A DNA stretch of 64,000 bases, from NCBI GenBank assembly GCA_040752815.1, contig JBFMGC010000007.1, forward strand, positions 20,647-84,646. The letters run 5' to 3'. Source of the DNA: Candidatus Zixiibacteriota bacterium. GTDB taxonomy: Bacteria; Zixibacteria; MSB-5A5; GN15; FEB-12. Position 1 is the first letter of the stretch. Every line of letters begins with the position of its first letter. This document shows, piece by piece, positions 44,973 to 52,971 of the stretch. A program made the translations under genes and the position numbers. Under the pieces are notes generated by a model. That model was not told the DNA's origin, did no database searches, and saw nothing but the letters and a program-made list of their open reading frames with translations.

Positions 44973-45707
44973 ATGGAACGCCGCCTCCAGAAGCTGAACT
45001 GGCTGCAGATAAAGGAACTGGTGCCGAAGACCGTGGACACCGCGTTGCTACCGATCGGCACGGTGGAAGCTCACGGTTCGGCGTGTATCGGCACCGACAA
45101 TATCATTCCCGAGACTATCGCTGAAGGCATCGCCGAGCGCGTTGGTGCCCTCATCGCACCCACCATAAACTATGGCATAACCCGGTCGCTCTACCGTTAT
45201 GCCGGCGGCATGACCATCCGTCCTGAAACTTTCAAGGCGTATGTCGCCGACGTCCTCGAATCGCTCTCCCATAGCGGACTTCACAACATCATAGTTCTAA
45301 ATGGTCATGGCGGCAATAATGCCGCCCTCAAAGACGCGGCGTTTGAATTCCACGCGAAAACGAGCAGCAATGTTGCGGTGGTGCACTGGTGGGAACTGTG
45401 CGACAACCTCGACCGCCAATTCTGGGGCCACCCGGGCGGCCACGCCGGCACCAATGAATGCGCGATTGTGCAGGCGATTGACCCGGATCAGCTCAGCCGC
45501 GATGACTACGACCCCACAATGGCCTGGTGGTTTCGACCCGGTGCCGACATCTATCCCGTGCCCGGCACCATTCTCCTCTATGAGAAGGGGGTCGGGTATC
45601 CCGAATTCGACATGAACAAAGCCAGACAATACCGCGATGCGGTCATCAAAGAAGTGGGTGATTTCGTCTCTGACGTGATAGCGCGCTGGCGCCGCTTTGG
45701 GCTGTGA
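44973..45707 (+). CDS. Creatininase-family metal-dependent amidohydrolase
   Basis: A 244-residue protein of the creatininase family, whose members hydrolyse cyclic amides or small amide bonds (creatininase, formamide hydrolases, the MftE peptidase). Metal-binding segments are visible: 'PIGTVEAHGSACIGTDNIIPE' (Glu, His, Asp; residues about 26-46), 'NGHGGNNAALKDA' and 'HAGTNECA' (catalytic Glu). The stop-start junction with the DUF2064 gene has no gap. The real substrate is unknown. Confidence 0.88.
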   Translation: MERRLQKLNWLQIKELVPKTVDTALLPIGTVEAHGSACIGTDNIIPETIAEGIAERVGALIAPTINYGITRSLYRYAGGMTIRPETFKAYVADVLESLSHSGLHNIIVLNGHGGNNAALKDAAFEFHAKTSSNVAVVHWWELCDNLDRQFWGHPGGHAGTNECAIVQAIDPDQLSRDDYDPTMAWWFRPGADIYPVPGTILLYEKGVGYPEFDMNKARQYRDAVIKEVGDFVSDVIARWRRFGL

Positions 45708-45794
45708 GCTTGCTCACTCACTGGTGATTCTGCCCACAAGGTCGGGTATGAAGCAAACCCGCCCTACCACTCGACTTTTCCCTGTTCTTCCGGG

Positions 45795-45814
45795 GGCAGA
45801 CCAGGAGGTCTGCC
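45795..45814. repeat. Perfect palindrome GGCAGACC/GGTCTGCC
   Basis: GGCAGACC, loop AGGA, GGTCTGCC, in the convergent gap between the creatininase gene and the beta-barrel-like gene. Its GGCAGA/TCTGCC core is shared with the next palindrome at 45846. Confidence 0.7.
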
Positions 45815-45845
45815 GCCCACGATCTGTCGGTCGTTCCTATACGAG

Positions 45846-45869
45846 CCGGCAGATGAGGGCATCTGCCGG
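45846..45869. repeat. Perfect 10-bp palindrome CCGGCAGATG/CATCTGCCGG
   Basis: CCGGCAGATG, loop AGGG, CATCTGCCGG, 31 nt after the previous palindrome. It lies between convergent genes and could stop transcription from either side, although no T-run is present. Confidence 0.7.
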
Positions 45870-45931
45870 GCATGCCATCTCGTGTCGCGTTGACGGGCGG
45901 CCTTGCTTGACATTCCTGCCTCCACCGAGCA

Positions 45932-46735
45932 TCAGAAGTGATCGATATACATCATCCTGACTTCGCGCGTGATGGTCGACGATTCCCGCCGGTTCACCAA
46001 CATGTCCTTGAACAGAACCTCCAGCTCGAGATTCTCCGCAAACAACCATTTGACTGACAGGTTGAGATATCCGCGGCCCTTGCCGGACACCTGCGGATAC
46101 TCCCCGCGATCGTCGTTCAGAGCGGCGTCGTACTCCAGAAGCAGCGCCAGGTTGTAGTTGAAGGTGGCGTCGAGGCCACCGAACAGATTGAAATCCGAAT
46201 CCCCGTCAATCTCGTCTTCAAGTGATCGATTGATCCCAAAGTGCCACCCGGATGTCCACCGGTAAAAGTAGAAATTGCGGCTGGCCACCGCATAGAAGCC
46301 GCGCGACTTATACGTGTACCGGTCATAGTCCTCGCGGAAGACCCCGTACCCCTGGTCGGTGAAGCCGACCGCGATCGCCGGGAAATACTCCAGCTCATCG
46401 ATCACGCGGAACTTGAGGCTGAACCCGATATGCGGATTCCACTGGGGATCCTGGGCCGAGACAATCTCCGTCCCGCCGAAAGAAATGCCCAACTGAAAAC
46501 GATTGGATAGCCCGATATCGGTATTGCCCATCGCCCCGCCGCCGGAATACAGTCTCAGCCCGATTTGAAAATCCCCGCGCGGCAAGGTGCCGGCAGTCGG
46601 CATGTCTACCAACTGGCGAGGGGCTATGTCGAACAATGTATGACTGGCCGGTTCCATTTCCTCCGGATCCTGCGCCCGGACCGTCGCCGACAGCGCAAAC
46701 ATCGTGCAGACGGCCACCATCGTTGATCTCAGCAT
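45932..46735 (-). CDS. Predicted outer-membrane beta-barrel protein (YjbH-like pattern), function unknown
   Basis: A 267-residue exported protein. The signal peptide ends at 'SATVRAQD'. The body alternates polar and aromatic residues in short strands ('GDFQIGLRLYSGGGAMG', 'GLSNRFQLGISFGG', 'NPHIGFSLKFRVID', 'YLNLSVKWLFAENLELEVLFKDML'), as in small outer-membrane barrels of the YjbH/DUF-type sets; it ends in the aromatic 'DHF' expected for a Bam substrate. The ATG at 46735 is chosen over a GTG at 46741 because GGAAGG lies 7 nt before it. Role unknown. Confidence 0.7.
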   Translation of the reverse strand: MLRSTMVAVCTMFALSATVRAQDPEEMEPASHTLFDIAPRQLVDMPTAGTLPRGDFQIGLRLYSGGGAMGNTDIGLSNRFQLGISFGGTEIVSAQDPQWNPHIGFSLKFRVIDELEYFPAIAVGFTDQGYGVFREDYDRYTYKSRGFYAVASRNFYFYRWTSGWHFGINRSLEDEIDGDSDFNLFGGLDATFNYNLALLLEYDAALNDDRGEYPQVSGKGRGYLNLSVKWLFAENLELEVLFKDMLVNRRESSTITREVRMMYIDHF

Positions 46736-46823
46736 CGACACACCTTCCAGGGAATCAGTCCAATCCCACCCATTGGGCGGGTCACCAACCTGCGAAACAC
46801 AGCCGCAGTTTCGTTCATGCTTG

Positions 46824-46852
46824 ATCGTATTCCCCGTGGAAGGTCAAGTCAA
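46824..46852 (-). promoter_or_regulatory. Promoter of the beta-barrel-like gene
   Basis: On the minus strand: -35 TTGACT (46852-46847), 17-nt spacer, -10 TACGAT (46829-46824). It gives a leader of about 82 nt. Confidence 0.5.
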
Positions 46853-46888
46853 CTTAAAAGGTGAAAGCGTGCAAGCCGCGACAAACGC

Positions 46889-47743
46889 TCAGATACCGGT
46901 TATTTGGAGCATCCAGTCCGCAAATCGGCGGGTGACCGGCCCGTCGGCAAACCGGATCCGCTTTTGATTCACGCCAATCTCCGAAACTCCGATTACGAGT
47001 TTGAGCGAGCTGCAGATGAAGACTTCATCAGCCTCGAACAGAGTTCGGAGCGGCGCGCTCCTTTCGATGACCTTCACGCCCAACGCGTCAGCACACGAGA
47101 AAACCACCGAGCGTGTTACCCCCTCGAGACACCCCGAAGATAGCGGCGGCGTAAACAGCGCTGGTCCCTTGCGCCAGAAGATGTTGGCCGAAGTAACCTC
47201 GGACACATGCCCTTTCTGGTTGAGCATCAGGGCATCGTCGTAGCCGCTCTGCAGAGCACGCTTGATCGCAGCGGCATGGATCGCATAAGATAGCGTCTTG
47301 ATGCGACGGAATTCGGAATCCTGATCGACCCGGAATTCAGATAACTGTAATCGGAACGGTTCGGTGGGCAGTCGGTGCGATGCGGCGGAGAGAATCACCT
47401 GTGGTCTTCCGGCCACGCCGACCCACTTGGCCGCCTCGCCCGAGGTAACCGTCAGCCGCAGCTTCTTGATCCGCGACCGATGCGCCCGCAGGGTTGATCT
47501 CATCCACTTCGCCAGGGTGTCACGTTCGACCGGCGGCGCCAGATCGATTACCCGCGAGCCTTTATATAGCCGGTCCAGGTGCTCGTCGAGGAACATCACC
47601 CGCTCATCGCAGGCGAGAAACGTCTCGAACAGGCCGTCGGCATACAGCAACGAATTGTCGAATACGGAGATCTTCGCTTCACGCCTGGGTACCAGGCGTC
47701 CGTTGATAGTCGTGACCGTATGGGCCTTCCGCGGTGAATTCAC
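46889..47743 (-). CDS. pabC: Aminodeoxychorismate lyase (class IV aminotransferase fold)
   Basis: PLP enzyme of fold type IV. The PabC role (4-amino-4-deoxychorismate to p-aminobenzoate + pyruvate, for folate) is assigned from its coupling to pabB. The 284-residue protein has 'VFDNSLLYADGLFETFLA', the PLP-lysine segment 'RRIKTLSYAIHAAAIKRA' and 'GHVSEVTSANIFW' with the conserved Glu. By sequence alone a branched-chain or D-amino-acid aminotransferase would be possible. The ATG overlaps the pabB stop by 4 nt. Confidence 0.88.
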   Translation of the reverse strand: MNSPRKAHTVTTINGRLVPRREAKISVFDNSLLYADGLFETFLACDERVMFLDEHLDRLYKGSRVIDLAPPVERDTLAKWMRSTLRAHRSRIKKLRLTVTSGEAAKWVGVAGRPQVILSAASHRLPTEPFRLQLSEFRVDQDSEFRRIKTLSYAIHAAAIKRALQSGYDDALMLNQKGHVSEVTSANIFWRKGPALFTPPLSSGCLEGVTRSVVFSCADALGVKVIERSAPLRTLFEADEVFICSSLKLVIGVSEIGVNQKRIRFADGPVTRRFADWMLQITGI

Positions 47744-49053
47744 AAGGTCACTCCCAGCGAGTGAAACAGGTTGCGCGCTTTCAGCAGCAGCTCCGCGTAT
47801 TCAGCCTCGGGATCGCTGTCCGCGACTATACCGCCGCCTGCATGAATCCGAAAAATGCCGTTTCTATGTACCATGGTGCGGATTGCTATATTGAACTCGG
47901 CGCGACCCGATCCGACATACCCGATACAACCGGTATAGACCGAGCGCGGCGAAACTTCCAGCTCGCGCAGAATTTCGACCGCACGCCGCTTAGGGCAGCC
48001 GGTTATCGACCCGCCCGGCAAAAGTGCGCGCAGTACCTCGGCGAGGGTGCACCCGGGTTCGGTTTCCGCAGAGACATCCGCAACCAGATGAATCAGCGAC
48101 GAATGAACCTCGGTCCGGCACAGATTATCGACCCGCACTGATCCGGTGCGGGCGAATTTGCCCAGGTCGTTGCGCACGAGATCGACTATCATCACCAGTT
48201 CGGCGCGGTCTTTTTCTGAATGAAGCAGCGCCTGGAGATTCCGCTCGGTTTCATCCGCGTCCCGGCCACGGGCGATAGTCCCCTTGATAGGCGAACTGAC
48301 GATACGATCATTCTGCCAGAGGAGCATTCTCTCCGGCGACGATGACAGCACCTGATAGTCGCCAAAGTTCAGAAAACCCCCGTACCAGCAGGGGTTAAGT
48401 CGCCGCAGTCGCAAATAGGCCGCAAACGGCCCCAGTCCGTAGCGCACATCAAAGCGACTCGTGAGATTAGCCTGATAGATGTCACCCTCGCGGATATCGT
48501 GCTTTATGATCGCCACGAGATTCAAATATTCGTCACGAGTGAGGTAAGGCGTGATGGCCGGCTCAGTTGGAGGCTCCACCGATGTGTCAGACTCGCGATA
48601 GGTGTCTGTTTCATGCAACTGCGTCGCCAGGTCAGTATCCGAGTACTCGCCGGTGAGATTGTCGTATCTGTGGAGGCGATCATACACGAAGAAATGGGCG
48701 TCGGGTGTCTCCTGCGAATAGCTGGGCGAAAGCCCGAGCCAGGGGAGAGTGGCTTCGTAGGATATAAAGCCGATTGCGGTCAGGTCATTCGAAAGCCTGA
48801 TCTTTTCTAACTCGCCCACGAACTCATCCCGGTCGTATTGGCGGACTCCGCCGCGACTGTCGACAACTTCGGTTCGCCCTCGGGCCAGACGGATTTCGCC
48901 GACCGGCCTCGCGGCGAGGTATGAGTACCGGCCCCTGTCGTTTCTGGTGAGCGATGAGTCCAGCCAGATTGAACCGCGCCTCCGCGCGAGGGGCGCAAAA
49001 CAGTCAACGGGAAGCAGGCTCAGACCGTATGATGTGAGCAGCGGGGGGGCCAT
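47740..49053 (-). CDS. pabB: Aminodeoxychorismate synthase component I
   Basis: Converts chorismate with ammonia to 4-amino-4-deoxychorismate. The 437-residue protein has the chorismate-binding domain with 'SSSPERML', 'PIKGTIARG' (the Lys typical of PabB rather than the Ala of TrpE), 'KDRAELVMIVDLVRNDLGK', 'PGGSITGCPKRRAVEI' and 'FNIAIRTMV'. The ATG at 49053 is preferred; the open frame runs 30 codons further without similarity. No ribosome site is seen, and the predicted promoter would start the mRNA only a few nt before this ATG. pabA is not in the window. Confidence 0.93.
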   Translation of the reverse strand: MAPPLLTSYGLSLLPVDCFAPLARRRGSIWLDSSLTRNDRGRYSYLAARPVGEIRLARGRTEVVDSRGGVRQYDRDEFVGELEKIRLSNDLTAIGFISYEATLPWLGLSPSYSQETPDAHFFVYDRLHRYDNLTGEYSDTDLATQLHETDTYRESDTSVEPPTEPAITPYLTRDEYLNLVAIIKHDIREGDIYQANLTSRFDVRYGLGPFAAYLRLRRLNPCWYGGFLNFGDYQVLSSSPERMLLWQNDRIVSSPIKGTIARGRDADETERNLQALLHSEKDRAELVMIVDLVRNDLGKFARTGSVRVDNLCRTEVHSSLIHLVADVSAETEPGCTLAEVLRALLPGGSITGCPKRRAVEILRELEVSPRSVYTGCIGYVGSGRAEFNIAIRTMVHRNGIFRIHAGGGIVADSDPEAEYAELLLKARNLFHSLGVTL

Positions 49054-49063
49054 GATGCGGGCC

Positions 49064-49091
49064 AAACTATGTGGCCGCGCGGCGATGTCAA
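49064..49091 (-). promoter_or_regulatory. Promoter of pabB giving a near-leaderless mRNA
   Basis: On the minus strand: -35 TTGACA (49091-49086), 16-nt spacer, -10 TAGTTT (49069-49064). The ATG (49053) begins 11 nt after the -10, so the 5' leader would be only about 3-5 nt. Confidence 0.5.
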
Positions 49092-49110
49092 GTCGCCGGT
49101 GGGCCGTCCG

Positions 49111-49140
49111 TTGACAAGTGAAAAACACTGCCGTTACTTT
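49111..49140 (+). promoter_or_regulatory. Putative promoter of the DUF401 gene, near-leaderless
   Basis: -35 TTGACA (49111-49116), 18-nt spacer, TANNNT-type -10 TACTTT (49135-49140). The ATG at 49146 follows after 5 nt, so transcription would start at or next to the start codon. Confidence 0.4.
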
Positions 49141-49145
49141 CACCG

Positions 49146-50363
49146 ATGGACGCCCTAAAGCTCGGCCTCGTCCTGCTGGCCATTATCATAGCGCTCAAGC
49201 GCAAAGTGCCGGTGGGAATAACGCTCCTGGCCATGGGACCATTGACTGCAGTAATCTACCAGGTCCCTTTGGGACCGCTCATGGAGGGTTACTGGACAGT
49301 CACGCGGTCTCAGCAGTTCATTTCCCTGACTGCTCTTGTGGTGTTAATCACGGTCATGGGCAACCTGCTTCAGGCGCTCGGCTACCTGGGGCGGCTGTCT
49401 GCAGCCTGCCAGAATCTCCCCGGTGGGGCCAGGACCGCGGTTGCCGTGCTTCCACCGCTGATCGGGTTGATGCCGATGCCCGGCGGGTCGCTATTATCGG
49501 CGCCACTGGTCAATTCGGTGTTGAGTTATCCTCGCTATTCGGCCCACTTCAAGTGCGCCGCCAATTATTGGTTTCGACACCTGGTGGAGTTCATGTGGCC
49601 GATCTACGCCGGAGTGGTGCTCACCGCCGCGCTGACCGGCATGTCGATCGGCCGCGTCTCGCTGTTGCAGGCGCCCTACACGGTTGCCATGCTCCTGATC
49701 GGTCTTCTGGTGTTTACCCGCCGGATACACAACGAGTCACCTCAGGGCGGATCACTCTGGCAACCGCTCAAGGGAATTGCCGGATCGATCTGGCCCGTGG
49801 CGGCGGCGGTCCTGCTTTATGGCCTCCTGAAAGTAGAACTGTCCCTCGCGGCACTTCTGGCGTTGCTGGCTTTGATTATCATCTCGCGCCCATCGAGAGC
49901 GGTACTCTGGGACGCGATCAAGCCCGGACTCGCGCCCGATCTTCTCGTTCTGATATTCGGCGTACTCTCGTTTCAGAAAGTGCTTGACCTGTCGGGCGGT
50001 ATTGCGGCGGTCACTCGCCTGGCCACCAGCTACCACCTTCCAGAGGAACTGCTCATACCGCTGGTCTGTTTTGTCATCGGCATGTTGACCGGCATGGTCT
50101 CGGCGTACATAGGCCTGGGCTACTCGTTGCTTGCGGGACTGCTATACCAACCGGAGTTGAACCCCGGATATATATTGCTCGCCGCCCTGGGTGGGTATAT
50201 GGGTATGATGCTCTCTCCGGCGCATCTGTGTCTGATCCTGACGAATCAGTACTTCGGCAGTGACCTGCTGAAAGTGGTTAAGACCCTGTTGCCGGCTCTG
50301 CTCATGCTGGCGGCTGTCGGCTGCGGACTCTACTTACTTGGCTGGGGTGGTCTGTTCGCGTAA
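49146..50363 (+). CDS. DUF401-family integral membrane protein
   Basis: A 405-residue protein with about ten TM helices that matches the DUF401 family, distant relatives of anion/gluconate-type permeases. Conserved parts include 'GLMPMPGGSLLSAPLV', 'ANYWFRHLVEFMWPIYAGVVL', 'GVLSFQKVLDLSGG' and 'GYMGMMLSPAHLCLILTNQYFG'. The transport substrate is unknown. No Shine-Dalgarno precedes the ATG, in keeping with the short predicted leader. It is divergent from pabB. Confidence 0.85.
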   Translation: MDALKLGLVLLAIIIALKRKVPVGITLLAMGPLTAVIYQVPLGPLMEGYWTVTRSQQFISLTALVVLITVMGNLLQALGYLGRLSAACQNLPGGARTAVAVLPPLIGLMPMPGGSLLSAPLVNSVLSYPRYSAHFKCAANYWFRHLVEFMWPIYAGVVLTAALTGMSIGRVSLLQAPYTVAMLLIGLLVFTRRIHNESPQGGSLWQPLKGIAGSIWPVAAAVLLYGLLKVELSLAALLALLALIIISRPSRAVLWDAIKPGLAPDLLVLIFGVLSFQKVLDLSGGIAAVTRLATSYHLPEELLIPLVCFVIGMLTGMVSAYIGLGYSLLAGLLYQPELNPGYILLAALGGYMGMMLSPAHLCLILTNQYFGSDLLKVVKTLLPALLMLAAVGCGLYLLGWGGLFA

Positions 50364-50488
50364 CGATAAGACATTCAATTAGTTAGAGTAGATAGTTTAA
50401 CTTTTGCACAAAGGCTCCATCGGGTCTCTAAGGCCGAGAATCGGTTGTGCAGCAGCATGTTACAGCTAATGATGCCGACAGAATTGTT

Positions 50489-50516
50489 GGAACAATTGTC
50501 CGCGTCACCGGTAACA
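50489..50516 (+). promoter_or_regulatory. ECF-type promoter, probably autoregulatory
   Basis: -35 GGAACA (50489-50494), 16-nt spacer, -10 GTAACA (50511-50516), resembling the GGAAC...GTC/GTA pattern of ECF promoters. The start is predicted about 18 nt before the sigma gene ATG. The -35 lies in the inverted repeat AATTGTT-GG-AACAATT (50482-50497). Confidence 0.5.
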
Positions 50517-50540
50517 GATATAAATCACACGAGGTAACGC

Positions 50541-51146
50541 ATGAACAAACAGAGCGAAAAAGATATCGACTTCACTCTGATGCGGGCTATCCAGAAAGGC
50601 GACATGGTAGCGTTCAACGCCATGGTCAACCGGTACAAGGACCGGCTGATGAATGTGATCGGCCGGATGCTGGCCTCACAGGAGGAAGCCGAGGATATCG
50701 TTCAGGAGACTTTTGTTCGGGTGTACCAGCATCGCCAGTCGTTCAATTTCCAGCACTGTTTCTCGACATGGATCTACACGATAGGCCTGAATCTGGCCCG
50801 GAACGAACTCCGCAAGCGACGCCGATTCAAGTTTTTCGAGATATCGGAACTTCAGGGCAACGAAAAAGAATTCGCCGTTGATCCCAAGCTGCCGAGCCGT
50901 CTGCCCGACATGCTGAACGAAGCGGTCGACACCTTGCCGCGGAAATACCGCGAGGCGTTCCTCCTTCGAGACATCGAGGAGATGCCCTACGAAGAGGTTG
51001 CCAGGGTGTTGGATGTGCCACTGGGTACGGTCAAGTCGCGTGTCAACCGGGCCCGGCTGATGCTTAGGGAGAAACTGCAACCGAGGATGGAGGAACAGAA
51101 TGCGCTGTCGAAAGGCACGCTCCTTGCTGTCAGCAGCCTGCTCTGA
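50541..51146 (+). CDS. ECF-family RNA polymerase sigma factor (RpoE-like)
   Basis: A 201-residue group IV sigma factor. Region 2 is 'DMVAFNAMVNRYKDRLMNVIGRML' to 'DIVQETFVRVYQHRQSFNFQHCFSTWIYTIGLNLARNELRKRRR' (residues about 22-96). Region 4 is 'LPRKYREAFLLRDIEEMPYEEVARVLDVPLGTVKSRVNRARLMLREKL' (residues about 132-179). GAGG lies 6 nt before the ATG. Its 3' end overlaps the anti-sigma gene by 47 nt, and it heads a tight gene row that runs to TamA. Confidence 0.93.
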   Translation: MNKQSEKDIDFTLMRAIQKGDMVAFNAMVNRYKDRLMNVIGRMLASQEEAEDIVQETFVRVYQHRQSFNFQHCFSTWIYTIGLNLARNELRKRRRFKFFEISELQGNEKEFAVDPKLPSRLPDMLNEAVDTLPRKYREAFLLRDIEEMPYEEVARVLDVPLGTVKSRVNRARLMLREKLQPRMEEQNALSKGTLLAVSSLL

Positions 51147-51789
51147 TGAGCTGGGTATTCGCAGACAGGCCGCAGTTCGGGAACACTTGGCGTCATGTCC
51201 GGCATGTCGCAAGGAAGCGTCGTACTACATGGCGGTGCGTCACGCGGCCGGTGAACTGCCGCAAAAGTCGTTGAGCGAAGACTTCAACACCCGTTTGCTG
51301 AACCGTATCGCGCAGGAGCGATTCAAGGAAGCTCGCACCGCTGCTTATCTGCCGCACCGGGTTCCGAGATTATCTCTGCGAGTTTATGTGCCCGCGGCGG
51401 TGGCTGTCGCGCTGGCGCTATTTGCGGTTAGCCTCATTGATAGGCAGGATTCTTTCGTTCCGAGCAGCGCCGAAAACAGGCAGCTTCCCGAGCCATTAGA
51501 TGACCGATATCTGACCGTCCAGCCGGATCGCAACCCAAACCTCTCAATGGGGCTATCCGGGAACTGGTCGCTCAGGCAGCAGCTGGACCGGGCGGAGCGG
51601 CTCGATCACATCTCGCGGGGACTCACCAACCCGTACGGTTTCGGCAACCTGCACCTGGCCGGGAGCCGGGTAAGCGCCTATGGTGTGGACCTTGTGGCGA
51701 TTCCGAGAAGCTCGCAGCAGGTACCGGTATTCCGGTACTACAGGATTTCCGGCGGTGCCGACAGCAGGGAGGATGGACAGGCATACTGA
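51100..51789 (+). CDS. Anti-sigma factor with zinc-finger (zf-HC2/ZAS-like) and one TM helix
   Basis: A 229-residue membrane anti-sigma factor for the ECF sigma factor encoded just upstream. The N-terminus has the zinc-binding pattern Cys3, His29, Cys33, Cys36 ('HLASCPAC'). A TM helix lies at about residues 92-110 ('YVPAAVAVALALFAVSLI') and a periplasmic domain of about 115 residues follows. GGAGG precedes the ATG within the sigma coding sequence, and the 47-nt overlap points to fixed stoichiometry. Its stop is 1 nt before the start of the HtrA-like gene. Confidence 0.88.
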   Translation: MRCRKARSLLSAACSDELGIRRQAAVREHLASCPACRKEASYYMAVRHAAGELPQKSLSEDFNTRLLNRIAQERFKEARTAAYLPHRVPRLSLRVYVPAAVAVALALFAVSLIDRQDSFVPSSAENRQLPEPLDDRYLTVQPDRNPNLSMGLSGNWSLRQQLDRAERLDHISRGLTNPYGFGNLHLAGSRVSAYGVDLVAIPRSSQQVPVFRYYRISGGADSREDGQAY

Positions 51790-51790
51790 A

Positions 51791-52969
51791 ATGATAAAGC
51801 GCTCTGCCAGGGCTGCCGCGAGGATCGCAAGCGTCCTTTTGTCGGCAGCCTTTTTTGCCTGTGGGGATTCGGCCGCACAATCGTCTCTCGATGGACTGGA
51901 AAGCGGGCTGACAGATTTGATCTATCGCCTGTCACGCTCGGTGGTGACGGTCGAGGCCTCTCGCCAGCTATCGGCCGCCCGGTTTGGGGCCGGCATCGAT
52001 GAGACCTACCAAAAGGAGACCACCACCGGCGTGGTTGTGGACTCCAACGGGCTCATCCTTGCGCCGGTTCGCTCGGTACTCGGATTCGATCGTCTGACGG
52101 TTGGATACGAGGGGCGAAGCGTTCCGGCCGAGATCGTTGCCGTGGATTACCAGACCGAGCTGGCCCTGCTCCGGGCCGCTGAGCCGGGCGGATCTGCGGC
52201 CGAGCCTGATAGGCAACATGCCTGCGCCGGGCAGGTGGTAGTCGCGCTCGGGCACGCCTTCGGTCTTAGATCGTCGCCTGCGCTTGGGTTCTGCGCGGGG
52301 CTGCGCGATGATGGTACGCTTCAGTTTTCAATACCCAACTCCGGAGGGCGGCTCGGCAGCGGCGTTTTCGATCTCGGAGGTCATCTCCTGGGAATTGTCG
52401 CCGAGCCGACGCTCAACGATCCGTCACTTGTGATGGCCGTTCCCGCCTATCAGATCCCCGAGCTGGTCCGTCACTTGGCGCACTATGGAGATCGGCAGTC
52501 CGGTTTTGTCGGGATCACCTCTCAGGAGATCGAAATCAGCCCTGGTTTACCGATACCGCGCACCACGGCTGTTCCAGTCGTCTCAGGTTACAGACCGGGC
52601 ACGATCGAACGAGGTGTGGTTGTCACTACTGTTTTGCCGAGCTCGCCCGCGGCTCGGGCCGGCCTGATGGTGGGCGATCTGATTTATGCTGTCGATTACA
52701 TGCCTGTAAACTCCGCTTCGGGTCTGGCTCACCTGGTCAGGCAGAGCCAGCCAGGGACCCGCCTGCAGATCGACATTCTCCGGCGGACGCAATTCCTTAG
52801 TCTTCCTCTGATTGTTGGCCGCAAGAGCATCACGCTGGGGACAGTCTCGCCAACCGTACCCGGTTCGGATCAGAGCCGCCTTGTCGATTCACTCCGCCAC
52901 GAGCTCGAAACTATGCGTGGCCAGCTCAACCGCCTCGAAAAGCGGCTCGACGCCATCAAAAGAGATTAA
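51791..52969 (+). CDS. HtrA/DegP-like trypsin-fold protein with PDZ domain, predicted catalytically inactive
   Basis: A 392-residue exported protein (signal peptide ending near 'CGDSAAQ') with the DegP layout: trypsin-like domain (about 30-230), PDZ domain (about 240-345, 'VVTTVLPSSPAARAGLMVGDLIYAVDYMPV') and a C-terminal coiled coil ('LRHELETMRGQLNRLEKRLD'). The catalytic positions look lost. Where HtrA has 'T-N-x-H-V-V' this has 'A-P-V-R-S-V', and 'tDLAvL' is 'TELALL'. The Ser region reads 'PNSGGRLGSGVFDL', which does not align cleanly with GNSGGPL. It is likely a binding or sensing protein for the adjacent anti-sigma factor. An upstream in-frame ATG at 51773 is an alternative start. Confidence 0.82.
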   Translation: MIKRSARAAARIASVLLSAAFFACGDSAAQSSLDGLESGLTDLIYRLSRSVVTVEASRQLSAARFGAGIDETYQKETTTGVVVDSNGLILAPVRSVLGFDRLTVGYEGRSVPAEIVAVDYQTELALLRAAEPGGSAAEPDRQHACAGQVVVALGHAFGLRSSPALGFCAGLRDDGTLQFSIPNSGGRLGSGVFDLGGHLLGIVAEPTLNDPSLVMAVPAYQIPELVRHLAHYGDRQSGFVGITSQEIEISPGLPIPRTTAVPVVSGYRPGTIERGVVVTTVLPSSPAARAGLMVGDLIYAVDYMPVNSASGLAHLVRQSQPGTRLQIDILRRTQFLSLPLIVGRKSITLGTVSPTVPGSDQSRLVDSLRHELETMRGQLNRLEKRLDAIKRD

Positions 52970-52971
52970 AA

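Noticed and set aside
44226..45707. Mycofactocin-type biosynthesis cluster
   Set aside because: A creatininase homologue and a GT-like gene are present, but no precursor peptide, radical SAM enzyme or PqqD-like protein lies nearby.
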